Of a stretch of 64,000 nt of DNA, positions 27,097 through 34,643 are shown in pieces (positions within the stretch are counted from its first letter, which is position 1; each line of letters starts with the position of its first letter). The notes beneath the pieces are model-generated. The model ran no database searches, was not told the DNA's origin, and was given only the letters and a program-made list of their open reading frames with translations. The DNA is from QPIN01 sp965224575 (lineage in GTDB: Bacteria; Pseudomonadota; Gammaproteobacteria; Methylococcales; Methylomonadaceae), in assembly GCA_965224575.1 (NCBI GenBank), contig CBDCZQ010000006.1, positions 2,480,001 through 2,544,000 of the forward strand, given 5' to 3'. The position numbers and the translations under genes were made by a program.

Positions 27097-27163
27097 CACT
27101 ATATTGTTTTAAAACAAAGGCATAACATAGCATAAACTTCTTTAAACAAAACGAAGGTGCTAT

Positions 27164-27379
27164 ATGACCACTAAAACACAAGTCAAACTAGATGACTTAA
27201 CCCCCTACAAACAAATCCCTAAAAAATACCCACATTTATATACCGACAAGGGTTGGTCGTGGGCAGTCAAACAGCGTCAAAATAACGGACTTGCGAAAGC
27301 GTTTCGAAAGGTCGGAAAAAATCTATTCGTTAATGAAATTTCGCTAGCTCAATGTATTGATGAACAGATGGCAGATTAA
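27164..27379 (+). CDS. Small winged-helix DNA-binding protein, excisionase-like
   Basis: A 71-residue basic protein with the pattern WSWAVKQRQNNGLAKAF followed by KVGKNLFVNE, as in small phage and plasmid wHTH proteins that recognise DNA next to integrases. GAAGGTG lies about 7 bases before the ATG. Size and position suggest a recombination directionality factor or a regulator of the early genes. The function is inferred only. Confidence 0.6.
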   Translation: MTTKTQVKLDDLTPYKQIPKKYPHLYTDKGWSWAVKQRQNNGLAKAFRKVGKNLFVNEISLAQCIDEQMAD

Positions 27380-27421
27380 TTTATATATCTAACGTAAATC
27401 CCAAAATATTTTAAAAAAATT

Positions 27422-27439
27422 CTTCAACTCGACGGGCAA
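27422..27439 (-). repeat. 18-bp inverted repeat, right arm
   Basis: CTTCAACTCGACGGGCAA, the exact complement of 24721-24738. It lies 57 bp before the Ash/Icd-like frame. Confidence 0.7.
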
Positions 27440-27495
27440 AGCGAAAGAAGTTATTTATTTAAAAACTGAAAACATTAATGAAATTATTTTAGTCT

Positions 27496-27987
27496 ATGAA
27501 TATTTTTAAAGATTTATTGACATTTGAAGTCGTTTGGCTTAGTCTTGGGTCGTCGCATCCACATGATGTGATCGGAATTGGCGTTCCGAATCCCCAACGG
27601 CGTAAGCCGCTATCATGCGGTTTTTTTATGCGCGAAAGCTCAGTTCATCACTTTGTTGGATTGGGTAAGACAGCCGAAAGGCTGGCCAGTTCGTTGGGCT
27701 GGTACGCCAATCTTACTCAGTCCGACACCATAATTGGCGTTATGTTGTCGGGTTTTAAAACCTTACCAACGGAGGCAATCAAAATGCCTAATAAAAACGC
27801 CCAAGAACTATCCATATTAAAAAAGCAGACTAATTCCGTTAGTCTAAACTCTCTTTTTTCCATAAAGAATAATCATAAAACCATAGCCAAAAACCTGTCG
27901 TTTAACGATGCGCGGGCAATGGCTAAATCAACAAATTCATTAATCAAGTTTCAGCGTATGGCCTCTGTTTCTGGGAGTCTTTTATGA
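27496..27987 (+). CDS. Ash/Icd-like satellite ORF overlapping a structured RNA
   Basis: The 163-residue frame contains VIGIGVPNPQRRKPLSCGFFM, then HHFVGLGKTAERLA, SLGWYANLTQSDTIIGVM and LPTEAIKMPN. These blocks resemble the Ash-family or Icd-like ORFs of P4-type elements. In that group the DNA also specifies the C4/CI-type antisense RNA that controls immunity, and hairpins are visible in this stretch. It is therefore uncertain whether the early part is translated or mainly makes RNA. A good internal start candidate is the ATG at 27784, ten bases after ACGGAGG. It overlaps the next gene by 4 bp (ATGA). Confidence 0.6.
   Translation: MNIFKDLLTFEVVWLSLGSSHPHDVIGIGVPNPQRRKPLSCGFFMRESSVHHFVGLGKTAERLASSLGWYANLTQSDTIIGVMLSGFKTLPTEAIKMPNKNAQELSILKKQTNSVSLNSLFSIKNNHKTIAKNLSFNDARAMAKSTNSLIKFQRMASVSGSLL
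27588..27752 (+). ncRNA. Candidate C4/CI-type antisense RNA and early terminator
   Basis: AAGCCGC/GCGGTTT with a 6-nt loop and seven Ts (27606-27630) looks like an intrinsic terminator inside the frame. Downstream are a GAAA-tetraloop hairpin (AGCC-GAAA-GGCT, near 27673) and further pairing GGCCAG with CTGG. Terminators plus a small structured RNA before the AlpA and replication genes are the layout of the P4 and P1/P7 immunity loci. A covariance-model search for the C4 RNA family would decide. Confidence 0.45.
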
Positions 27988-28172
27988 ATGAAAAACAATT
28001 ATTGAGTATTGAAGATATGTTCAAAAAATTAAACATGAGTAGAACAAGTTTTTATCGTCTCAGGACTGATAAAGAAAATCCTTTTATTGAGCCTGTAATA
28101 AAAAACCCCATGAGGTGGAGCGCGAAAGCTGTTGATGCGTTTTTGAATTTAGGTGAACAAAATGACAAATAA
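27984..28172 (+). CDS. AlpA-type transcriptional activator
   Basis: A 62-residue MerR-like HTH protein: LLSIEDMFKKLNMSRTSFYRL, a charged wing, PVIKNPMRWSAKAVDAFL. This is the layout of AlpA/excisionase-family regulators; in Gram-negative satellites AlpA turns on the replication and packaging operon. It overlaps the upstream frame by 4 bp. Confidence 0.75.
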   Translation: MNEKQLLSIEDMFKKLNMSRTSFYRLRTDKENPFIEPVIKNPMRWSAKAVDAFLNLGEQNDK

Positions 28173-28287
28173 TTCAATTAAATTTAATCTTGCTCAAAAT
28201 GGGGAATTACACTCTATCGGCCGGTTAGTTTCGTCATCTCACGAAGCTCTGAAATATCAAAATTTTAAAGGAGAAAGAAATGATTGA
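28162..28287 (+). CDS. Small coupled ORF (41 residues)
   Basis: It starts at an ATG inside the end of the AlpA-like gene, with AGGTGA six bases before it, and ends 8 bp inside the next gene. The overlaps on both sides and the ribosome site suggest translational coupling. No family is recognised. Confidence 0.4.
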   Translation: MTNNSIKFNLAQNGELHSIGRLVSSSHEALKYQNFKGERND

Positions 28288-28546
28288 TTTGCGCCGTTTG
28301 AATGGATTTGATCCAAAAAAACCTACTTATTTTCAGATGAATGATGCAGTGGATGCTATGGCAGATCGTGCCTTGGGATCTATAAACTTGCTACAAAATA
28401 ACTTTCTCGATGAGAATCATTTTAAAGTTCCAGATAGTGTGATTGTCAATGCTTTAGAAGGTATTTGTTTAGAAATTTTGGATATAAAAAAAGTTACAAA
28501 AGATTTTTATAAGTCCCAGAGAAAGGAGGAAAAACAAAAAATCTAA
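28280..28546 (+). CDS. Hypothetical small satellite protein
   Basis: An 88-residue mostly helical protein (LRRLNGFDPKKPTYFQMNDAV then IVNALEGICLEILDIKK) with a Lys-rich tail. AAAGGAGA lies 5 bases upstream of the ATG, one of the best ribosome sites in the element. No family is recognised. A hairpin with terminator features follows directly. Confidence 0.55.
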   Translation: MIDLRRLNGFDPKKPTYFQMNDAVDAMADRALGSINLLQNNFLDENHFKVPDSVIVNALEGICLEILDIKKVTKDFYKSQRKEEKQKI

Positions 28547-28550
28547 GGCA

Positions 28551-28590
28551 AAAAAAAGCCGCCTGAAGGAGACTCTCAAGGCGGCTCATT
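28551..28590. terminator. GC-rich hairpin with flanking A and T runs
   Basis: AGCCGCCT pairs with AGGCGGCT (8 bp) across a 14-nt loop. A seven-A run lies before it and ATTTT after it, so it could stop transcripts in both directions, the minus direction more strongly. Confidence 0.6.
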
Positions 28591-28639
28591 TTCAAACCGA
28601 AACCATAAACCACCGTCGTGAGACGAAGGATATTTAAAA

Positions 28640-28885
28640 ATGTTACGTACAAATAATAGCACAAAAATGAACGATTCTCAAACGCATTGTGAGTTGATTT
28701 TAGGCCATCTGAAAACAGGCAAAAAGATCAACGGAATGTTGGCTCTAAACCTGTTTGGATGCTGGGCTTTGCCTCAAAGAGTTTTTGATCTAAAACGCAA
28801 AGGTCACAAAATTTTTTCCAAGCGAGTAACCCGAAACGGAAAAAGTTTTTGTGAATATTATTTGGAAAATGGGAGCAAGAGATAA
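28640..28885 (+). CDS. Small helix-turn-helix protein
   Basis: The 81-residue product has QTHCELILGHLKTGKKINGM, then ALPQRVFDLKRKGHKI. This is the winged-helix arrangement seen in short phage proteins near replication genes (helix-turn-helix domain of the PF14090 type). It probably binds DNA or assists the replication proteins. The stop overlaps the next start by 1 bp (TAATG). Confidence 0.65.
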   Translation: MLRTNNSTKMNDSQTHCELILGHLKTGKKINGMLALNLFGCWALPQRVFDLKRKGHKIFSKRVTRNGKSFCEYYLENGSKR

Positions 28886-29304
28886 TGGATAAGCTCGAAT
28901 TAGTCACTCAACAATTAAGCAAGTTACGAAAAACAGGCGAAGGAAAATACCTTGCTTGTTGTCCAGCACACGATGACAAAAACCCATCACTATCAATTAA
29001 AGAAACAGGTGATAGCAAGATTCTATTACATTGTTTTGCTGGCTGTGAAGTTAATGAAATTGTTAGCGCATTAGGTCTAACTTTGGTGGATTTAATGCCT
29101 AAAAATCCAGATTTTAAAAAAGGAATTAAGCCACCAAAATTTAATAAATATGAGTTATTTGATCGACTGTCTTTTGAATCGACAATCTTGCTTGTGGCAA
29201 TTCGCCAACTATTTAATGGACAGCCATTAAATAATGATGACATGGCGCGAGTGAGAAAAGCTGAGATAACGATTGATGAAATTGCCAAGGAGGTTCGAAG
29301 ATGA
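28885..29304 (+). CDS. CHC2 zinc-finger primase-like protein
   Basis: A 139-residue protein with the zinc-ribbon pattern CCPAHDDKNPSLSI and LHCFAGC, as in the CHC2 domain of DnaG-type and P4-type primases, which reads the priming site. No Toprim catalytic domain follows, so alone it cannot be a full primase. It overlaps the helicase gene by 4 bp (ATGA), so the two are probably one replication complex. Confidence 0.8.
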   Translation: MDKLELVTQQLSKLRKTGEGKYLACCPAHDDKNPSLSIKETGDSKILLHCFAGCEVNEIVSALGLTLVDLMPKNPDFKKGIKPPKFNKYELFDRLSFESTILLVAIRQLFNGQPLNNDDMARVRKAEITIDEIAKEVRR

Positions 29305-30785
29305 GTTTAGAGCAAAAACGGGATGATTATTTAGGTGATATTTCAATTAGCAGAAGACCAAATTTAGAGCTATTGAAAGCCGAACCTACAACAGAAATAA
29401 AACGACAAACGCTTGATAAACTACTAAGAAAAATAGTTAAGGTAAATTATTTTAAGGTTTGTGAGTCGCTTGGATGGTTGTTAGTTCAGGACAAAAACGG
29501 TAGTAAGATACCGCCAACACAAAGTAATCATAAAGTAGCCATTATTAATCAATTAATGAAAGTTGCTAAAGAAAACAACTGGCATTTAGCACTGGATGCT
29601 GGGCTTTATTATATCTACACGGGCAGCATGTGGATTAGCCTTGATAAGGATGAATTAAAAAACTTTTTAAAAGACGTTGCTATAAAACAAAGTTACCCGC
29701 AAATAAAAGCACTTGATAGTCGATTTATAAATAATCTTTATGATCAGGCTATTCAAGATGGTTTTTTTGTTGATAAAGGCTATTCGTCAAAATCAATGAT
29801 AAACCTTAATAACTGTACGCTTGAGTTAGATAGTGGCGGCGTAAAAGTAAAGCCTTTTGATTATCGAGATTTTCTAACGCACCAATTGCCTTTTGACTAT
29901 AAGGAAAAAGCAACTAATGAAATTTTTACCAAATATCTTAATGAGGTTTTGCCGGATAAAGATACACAGAGAACACTACAAGAAACGTGTGGTTATTTAT
30001 TTATTAGAGGTCTAAAGCTTGAGAAAATATTCTTTTTATATGGTCTCGGAGCTAATGGAAAAAGTGTTTTATTTGAGGTTCTTAACGGTTTGCTTGGAGA
30101 TGAAAACATAAGCCACTACTCCCTACAAAGTCTCACCGATACCAATGGTTATTTTCGAGCGAAAATCAAAGATAAAATTGTTAATTATGGCACCGATATT
30201 AAGCTCAGTAAAATTGATGCAGGAATGTTTAAAACCTTAGCAAGTGGTGAGCCAGTAGAGGCTAGGCTTCCATACGGTCAGCCTTTTACTATGTCGAAAT
30301 ACGCTAAATTAATTTTTAATGTTAATCGGCTGGATAACGCAAATATTGAGCATACGCACGGTTTTTATAGAAGAATTCTAATTATTCCATTTAATAAAAA
30401 AATACATGAAGATAAGCAGGATAAAAAATTACATGAAAAAATTCTAGTTAATAAGGAAGGTGTTTTAAATTGGATTATTAAGGGGGCTAAAAAGGTTATT
30501 AAAAATGAGGAAATTTTTATATCTAACGAGTGTGAGAGATTCAAATCTAAATTTATTCGAGACAATGATAGTGTCGCTTTGTTTATGGACGATTTAGGCT
30601 ATGAATCTTGTGAATTCAGTTTCAGTTATTTATCTGCCTTATATCCGGAATATAAATGGTTTTGTGCTAATGATGGTTATCGCTCACTAGGTAAACATAA
30701 TTTTGGTAAACGCCTGGAAGCATTGGGCATCAATAGAAAAAAGGACGGTCATAATAAAGACGGGTTTGAAATGAAAAAAACATAA
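29301..30785 (+). CDS. P4-alpha/D5-type superfamily 3 replicative helicase
   Basis: A 494-residue D5-family protein: D5-N-like middle part, Walker A GLGANGKS (248-255), a Walker B-like VNYGTDI, the sensor AKLIFNVNRL and an RRILIIPF arginine segment. Proteins of this family unwind satellite and plasmid origins; in P4 the same chain also holds primase and origin-binding parts. Here the zinc part is on the preceding gene. The first 100 residues are not recognised. Origin-like repeats lie just after the stop. Confidence 0.88.
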   Translation: MSLEQKRDDYLGDISISRRPNLELLKAEPTTEIKRQTLDKLLRKIVKVNYFKVCESLGWLLVQDKNGSKIPPTQSNHKVAIINQLMKVAKENNWHLALDAGLYYIYTGSMWISLDKDELKNFLKDVAIKQSYPQIKALDSRFINNLYDQAIQDGFFVDKGYSSKSMINLNNCTLELDSGGVKVKPFDYRDFLTHQLPFDYKEKATNEIFTKYLNEVLPDKDTQRTLQETCGYLFIRGLKLEKIFFLYGLGANGKSVLFEVLNGLLGDENISHYSLQSLTDTNGYFRAKIKDKIVNYGTDIKLSKIDAGMFKTLASGEPVEARLPYGQPFTMSKYAKLIFNVNRLDNANIEHTHGFYRRILIIPFNKKIHEDKQDKKLHEKILVNKEGVLNWIIKGAKKVIKNEEIFISNECERFKSKFIRDNDSVALFMDDLGYESCEFSFSYLSALYPEYKWFCANDGYRSLGKHNFGKRLEALGINRKKDGHNKDGFEMKKT

Positions 30786-30790
30786 GACCT

Positions 30791-31041
30791 GTGGGGGAAA
30801 GGTACTAAACAAAACTTAGGATTTTAGGATTTGCCCTGTACCCACTGTGTATCAAGGCTTTACAATCCTAAAAAGCTATTTCAAAACTTAGTTATTTTTT
30901 AGGACATTTTTAGGATTCCTAAGTTTTGCCTAAATTTTAACTAAGTTTTAAAAACAAAAGTTAGGGCTTTTAGCCCTTGATACTAAAGGTCTGTGGGGTA
31001 AATCCTAAAATCCTAAGTTTACTTTAGTACCTTTTCCACAC
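30791..31041. other. Candidate replication origin: 42-bp inverted repeat and TTAGGA iterons
   Basis: Arms at 30791-30832 and 31000-31041 are complementary at 38 of 42 positions. The arms and the interior hold at least seven TTAGGA/TCCTAA motifs (near 30816, 30824, 30866, 30899, 30911, 31002, 31010), and a short palindrome AGGGCTTTTAGCCCT lies at 30963-30977. The region is AT-rich and noncoding, between the replicative helicase and a second helicase. This is where P4-like elements keep their origin. Confidence 0.6.
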
Positions 31042-31069
31042 CCATGCGTTTTTTTGTCGTGAGGACACT

Positions 31070-32413
31070 ATGAAAATAATATTAAAAAGCAAGATTGAAA
31101 TACAATCCAATTCAGAAAATGAACAACAGATTATTGATAAATTCACTTTCAATAATCCTAAATATCAAAATGCTATTTCATTTGGTAGAAGTACCAGGCG
31201 AATTGATAAACAAATATGTTTAATCGAAAAATCAAATAATGCAGCTCTACATGCTCCACTGGGAACGCTTGATTATTTGGTAGAAATGTTTAATCCAGAA
31301 ATTATTGATAATCGTTTTGAGTCATTGGTAGAAATTCCTTTTGTTGGGATATTAAGAAAATATCAAGAAAGTTTTATTGATAAAGCGATTGATAAAAAAG
31401 GCGGCTTGATGGTGGCGGCAACCGGATCGGGAAAAACTGTTTCAGGGCTTGCTTTGGCTTCACGGTTAAAACAGCGGACATTGATATTAGTTAAATCAAA
31501 AGATTTGGCTGAACAATGGAAGGAGGCCATACAAAGATTTAACCATTGTGATTCTGGCTTGATTGGTGGGGGTTCAAATGAAGAAGGGCAATTCTTTACC
31601 GTTGCTCTAATCCAAACAATGATTAAAAAAGATTTATCTCATTTTAATTATGGCCTGGTGATTTGCGATGAAGCACATAACATCCCAAGTAACCAGGCTT
31701 ATAAAGTTATTAATGGACTCAACGCCAAATATAAATATGGATTATCTGCCACGCCACAACGCAGAGATAATATGGAATTTATGATTACTGGTGCAATTGG
31801 CGGTGTTTGTTCTGAAATTGAACAAAATCAGCTAGAGGGCAAAGTTTTACCTGTTCATGTATCAGCTATAGAAATTCCTTTTAATGCCCAGGTTGATAGC
31901 TGGGCTGAGTTCATTAATGTATTGGTAGATGATGAGCAACGTAACCAGGTTATTGTAGATCGTGCGGTTAAATCATCCGAAAAGATGGGAACTGTTGTTT
32001 TATGTGCTCAGGTTCGACACTGTGAATTGTTAGGGGTAATGTGTAATGAATCAGGCGTTAATCCATTGGTATTGCATGGTCAATTGCCAGCCAAAACTAG
32101 AGCTGAGCGCATGAGCAAAATACAAACAGCACCGCTAGTCATTGGCACATTATCCCTATTATCCGAGGGTATCGACGTGCCTAACCTTTCAGCCTTGATA
32201 TTTGCCGCCCCTGTTTCTGCCTCGATTGACAGAGACAACCCAGCAGCCACTAGATTAATTCAAAGTATTGGGCGCATAAGAAGACCATTTAAAAGTAAAA
32301 GCAAATCCTATGTGCTAGATATTATCGACCAATGTGGTTTTGGTGTGAGTGCCTTTGATAAGCGAATGGTTATTTATGAAAAACAAGGATTTGGTGTAAC
32401 CCAAAACGGGTAA
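31070..32413 (+). CDS. DEAH-box superfamily 2 helicase
   Basis: A 447-residue helicase: Walker A ATGSGKT (117-123), DEAH (200-203), YGLSATPQR, the C-terminal EGIDVPNLSALIFAAP and QSIGRIRRP motif VI. The layout resembles phage UvsW/Ssl2-like and type III-restriction-like helicases, but no nuclease domain is present. It starts 28 bp after the origin-like region. It may help replication restart or recombination; a defence function is possible but unsupported. Confidence 0.85.
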   Translation: MKIILKSKIEIQSNSENEQQIIDKFTFNNPKYQNAISFGRSTRRIDKQICLIEKSNNAALHAPLGTLDYLVEMFNPEIIDNRFESLVEIPFVGILRKYQESFIDKAIDKKGGLMVAATGSGKTVSGLALASRLKQRTLILVKSKDLAEQWKEAIQRFNHCDSGLIGGGSNEEGQFFTVALIQTMIKKDLSHFNYGLVICDEAHNIPSNQAYKVINGLNAKYKYGLSATPQRRDNMEFMITGAIGGVCSEIEQNQLEGKVLPVHVSAIEIPFNAQVDSWAEFINVLVDDEQRNQVIVDRAVKSSEKMGTVVLCAQVRHCELLGVMCNESGVNPLVLHGQLPAKTRAERMSKIQTAPLVIGTLSLLSEGIDVPNLSALIFAAPVSASIDRDNPAATRLIQSIGRIRRPFKSKSKSYVLDIIDQCGFGVSAFDKRMVIYEKQGFGVTQNG

Positions 32414-32478
32414 AACTATATTGAAAAAATAAGTTTCTAAGTCTGTGAAATATACCACAAAATAACTACTGATATTCA

Positions 32479-32521
32479 CTGATAAAACAACATAACATGT
32501 TATAATTCAATGTGTTATATT
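32479..32521 (+). promoter_or_regulatory. Promoter with overlapping palindromic operator
   Basis: CTGATA and TATAAT are 16 bp apart, and a perfect 12-bp palindrome, ATAACATGTTAT (32492-32503), overlaps the -10 box. A further half-site-like GTGTTATAT follows. It would drive the module starting at 32556 and looks repressible. Confidence 0.55.
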
Positions 32522-32555
32522 TTAAAACTAATCTAGTTGGAGGTAAATATAAATT

Positions 32556-32930
32556 ATGAGTACACCCGTTTTATTAAGCGTAAATCAATTTTGTGAAAAA
32601 CACGAAGCATTCAAAAAAGGAGGTATTCGACGGCAAATTTTTGATGAAAAAAATAACGGCCTTTTTGAGAGTGGGGCAATTGTTCGCATTGGACAAAAGC
32701 TTCTGATTAACGAGGAAAAGTTTTTTAATTGGATTGAATCGAATGGCAATAATGCACCTTCCCCTGAAGAAGTTTTAAAAAATAAACTAAAGGACGAACC
32801 TACAAAAACGATAATGCACATTTTGAGAGCTGAAATAAAAACCGTCGAAATTGTCGTTAATGAGCTAAACCAAAGAGAAATCCCGAATGATATTTTTGAG
32901 GATTTTAAACAATTGAACATAAAATTATAG
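32556..32930 (+). CDS. DNA-binding-like protein with N-terminal winged helix
   Basis: The 124-residue product has SVNQFCEKHEAFKKGGIRRQ and an IGQKLLINEEKFFNWI wing, the layout of small excisionase/AlpA-like wHTH domains. Its C-terminal half is charged and helical. TTGGAGGT lies about 10 bases before the ATG. It is first after a palindromic operator, so it may regulate that promoter. Confidence 0.6.
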   Translation: MSTPVLLSVNQFCEKHEAFKKGGIRRQIFDEKNNGLFESGAIVRIGQKLLINEEKFFNWIESNGNNAPSPEEVLKNKLKDEPTKTIMHILRAEIKTVEIVVNELNQREIPNDIFEDFKQLNIKL

Positions 32931-32943
32931 GAAACTACCAAAA

Positions 32944-33318
32944 ATGAAAGTTGAGCAGCAAATTGAAAAGTTACAAGAACAGGTTGATTATTTATACAAT
33001 CGCTTAAATATTAATCGAGAAAAAAACGAGTTAGATGAAAAATTTAAAGCGTTGCGGATTGAGTTTAAAAAAATATGTCAAAGCTTGTGCGTGAAGACCG
33101 AGCAAAATGTTAATAACAATCATTGGTACAATCGACTTTCCGAGGAGGGACAGGCACTTAAAAGAGCCGAATATAATAAAACTGCGGACTCCCTTAGCAG
33201 AGAAAGCAGTTATTGTGAGTTGGAAAGAGAAAAGGTTGGAAAAAAACTTCACGAACTCGAAGATGAGTACCGAGAAAAAGGGCTGACTCTTCCGACTGAC
33301 AGAGAAATGGACATTTAA
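32944..33318 (+). CDS. Coiled-coil protein of unknown function
   Basis: A 124-residue, very charged protein with a clear heptad pattern at its start (VEQQIEKLQEQVDYLYNRL) and a second helix near the end (LEREKVGKKLHELEDEY). No catalytic motif is seen. It lies 13 bp after the preceding gene and 44 bp before the S49 protease. Confidence 0.55.
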   Translation: MKVEQQIEKLQEQVDYLYNRLNINREKNELDEKFKALRIEFKKICQSLCVKTEQNVNNNHWYNRLSEEGQALKRAEYNKTADSLSRESSYCELEREKVGKKLHELEDEYREKGLTLPTDREMDI

Positions 33319-33362
33319 TAAACCCCGTAAACCGAATCGTCGTGATGACGAAGGATCAAAAA

Positions 33363-34352
33363 ATGAGCAAGACTACAGCAATAAATTTAATCTCCAATGG
33401 TGCGCCCTGGGCTATCACAGCCGATATGATGGCAACCATTATTTCAGTTGCAGAAAGAACAAATGATATTGAAGCATTAAAGGCTAAACTTGATAAGCCA
33501 TTAGAAAACACTAGACAGGTTACGCATCGAAATGGTGTGGCAGTCATTCCAATATCGGGTCCAATTTTCCCCAAAGCAAACCTATTCAGTGAAATATCAG
33601 GTGCGACAAGTATAGATGTACTCTCCCTAGATTTTAACAAAGCACTTAATGATAGTTCGATTAAATCCATTGTCCTGGATATTGACTCGCCTGGTGGTGC
33701 AGTGGCAGGCATTAATGAATTTTCTAACATGGTTAGAGACTGCAAAAAGCCCATCACAGCTTACGTTGGTTCGTTGTCGGCATCCGCTGCCTATTGGATT
33801 AGCAGTGCTTGTGATCAGGTGGTTATTGATGCAACCGCAAGTATTGGAAATGTTGGAATTGTGACCAGTCGAAAAAATACCGATGATGACATTATTGAGA
33901 TTGTCAGCTCTCGTGCTGAAGATAAAAGACCCGATCCACAGACAGATAAAGGGCGCGCTGTTATTCAAGAAGAATTAGATCATCTGGAAGATGTGTTTCT
34001 TCAGACGGTGGCTAAAAATATGGGTAAAACAGTAGATCAAATCGCATCATATCGAGGAAGATCACTGGTAGGTAAACATGCGGTTAAAGCTGGGTTCGCT
34101 AATAAGCTAGGTTCTTTAGAGTCTGTCATTGCTCAGCTATCAGGTAAACATTCAATTTATACAGCCCCATCAACTCAATCAGCTTATGTGAGCCAGAAAA
34201 AAGCAGTTTCACCCAACCCAATAATTAAAAAAGAAAAGCCAAAACACGATCATAATTCAGCTATTAGAAATTATCAGGCCAGCAATAGCGGCAAACTTGA
34301 AAAGCCTTGTGGTACAGATGCTATTGAAAATTATCAGTTTAATAATAATTAA
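33363..34352 (+). CDS. S49-family (SppA/prohead-protease-type) serine peptidase
   Basis: The product is 329 residues starting at the ATG at 33363, which is preceded by AAGGA; upstream GTG/ATG codons overlap that site. It has IPISGPIF, LDIDSPGGAVAG and SASAAYWISS, whose second serine (S141) aligns with the S49 nucleophile, then GRSLVGKHAVKAGF. S49 proteins of this size serve as prohead proteases in phages such as lambda (gpC). Here it stands next to a small terminase with no capsid gene, so it may act on helper capsid proteins. The tail of about 80 residues is unrecognised. Confidence 0.85.
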   Translation: MSKTTAINLISNGAPWAITADMMATIISVAERTNDIEALKAKLDKPLENTRQVTHRNGVAVIPISGPIFPKANLFSEISGATSIDVLSLDFNKALNDSSIKSIVLDIDSPGGAVAGINEFSNMVRDCKKPITAYVGSLSASAAYWISSACDQVVIDATASIGNVGIVTSRKNTDDDIIEIVSSRAEDKRPDPQTDKGRAVIQEELDHLEDVFLQTVAKNMGKTVDQIASYRGRSLVGKHAVKAGFANKLGSLESVIAQLSGKHSIYTAPSTQSAYVSQKKAVSPNPIIKKEKPKHDHNSAIRNYQASNSGKLEKPCGTDAIENYQFNNN

Positions 34353-34360
34353 TCTAAGTG

Positions 34361-34395
34361 GTGAACAATTAGCAAAAAAATAGCTTTTTGTTCAC
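34361..34395 (+). terminator. Hairpin after the S49 protease gene
   Basis: GTGAACAA pairs with TTGTTCAC, with an inner AGC/GCT pair and an A-rich loop. It starts 8 bp after the stop. TATTATT follows, so the T run is imperfect. Confidence 0.45.
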
Positions 34396-34535
34396 TATTA
34401 TTAAATTATCGGGCTAGGTGTTCTTATTATTGGGTTGAATGAAATTGATTAATAAAAACCACTTTTCACTTTTATTGTTGGTATTTAGGGTTAGCGCATC
34501 ATATATTGGTTATTTTATGGATTATTTAGGGATAA

Positions 34536-34580
34536 AAACACTCGGGGACCCTGGGGGTAGGGGCAAGCGTGAGGTAAACT
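34536..34580 (+). other. G-rich segment upstream of the small terminase gene (possible cos region)
   Basis: The stretch TCGGGGACCCTGGGGGTAGG stands out in AT-rich surroundings and lies about 65-100 bp before the small terminase start, the place of cos in lambda-like phages. It has no other explanation from the sequence. Only a comparison with a helper phage cos would confirm it. Confidence 0.25.
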
Positions 34581-34643
34581 TGCGATCTCGTCAAAAAAGC
34601 GTGTTTTGTATTTTTTTGCTCCACCACCACCTGTAGAAAATTT

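Noticed and set aside
31070..32413. Restriction or defence helicase
   Set aside because: No nuclease, methylase or other defence partner is next to it; a replication or recombination helper is equally likely.
34439..34636. 65-residue frame before the small terminase
   Set aside because: It has no ribosome site, crosses the G-rich block and shows no family features.
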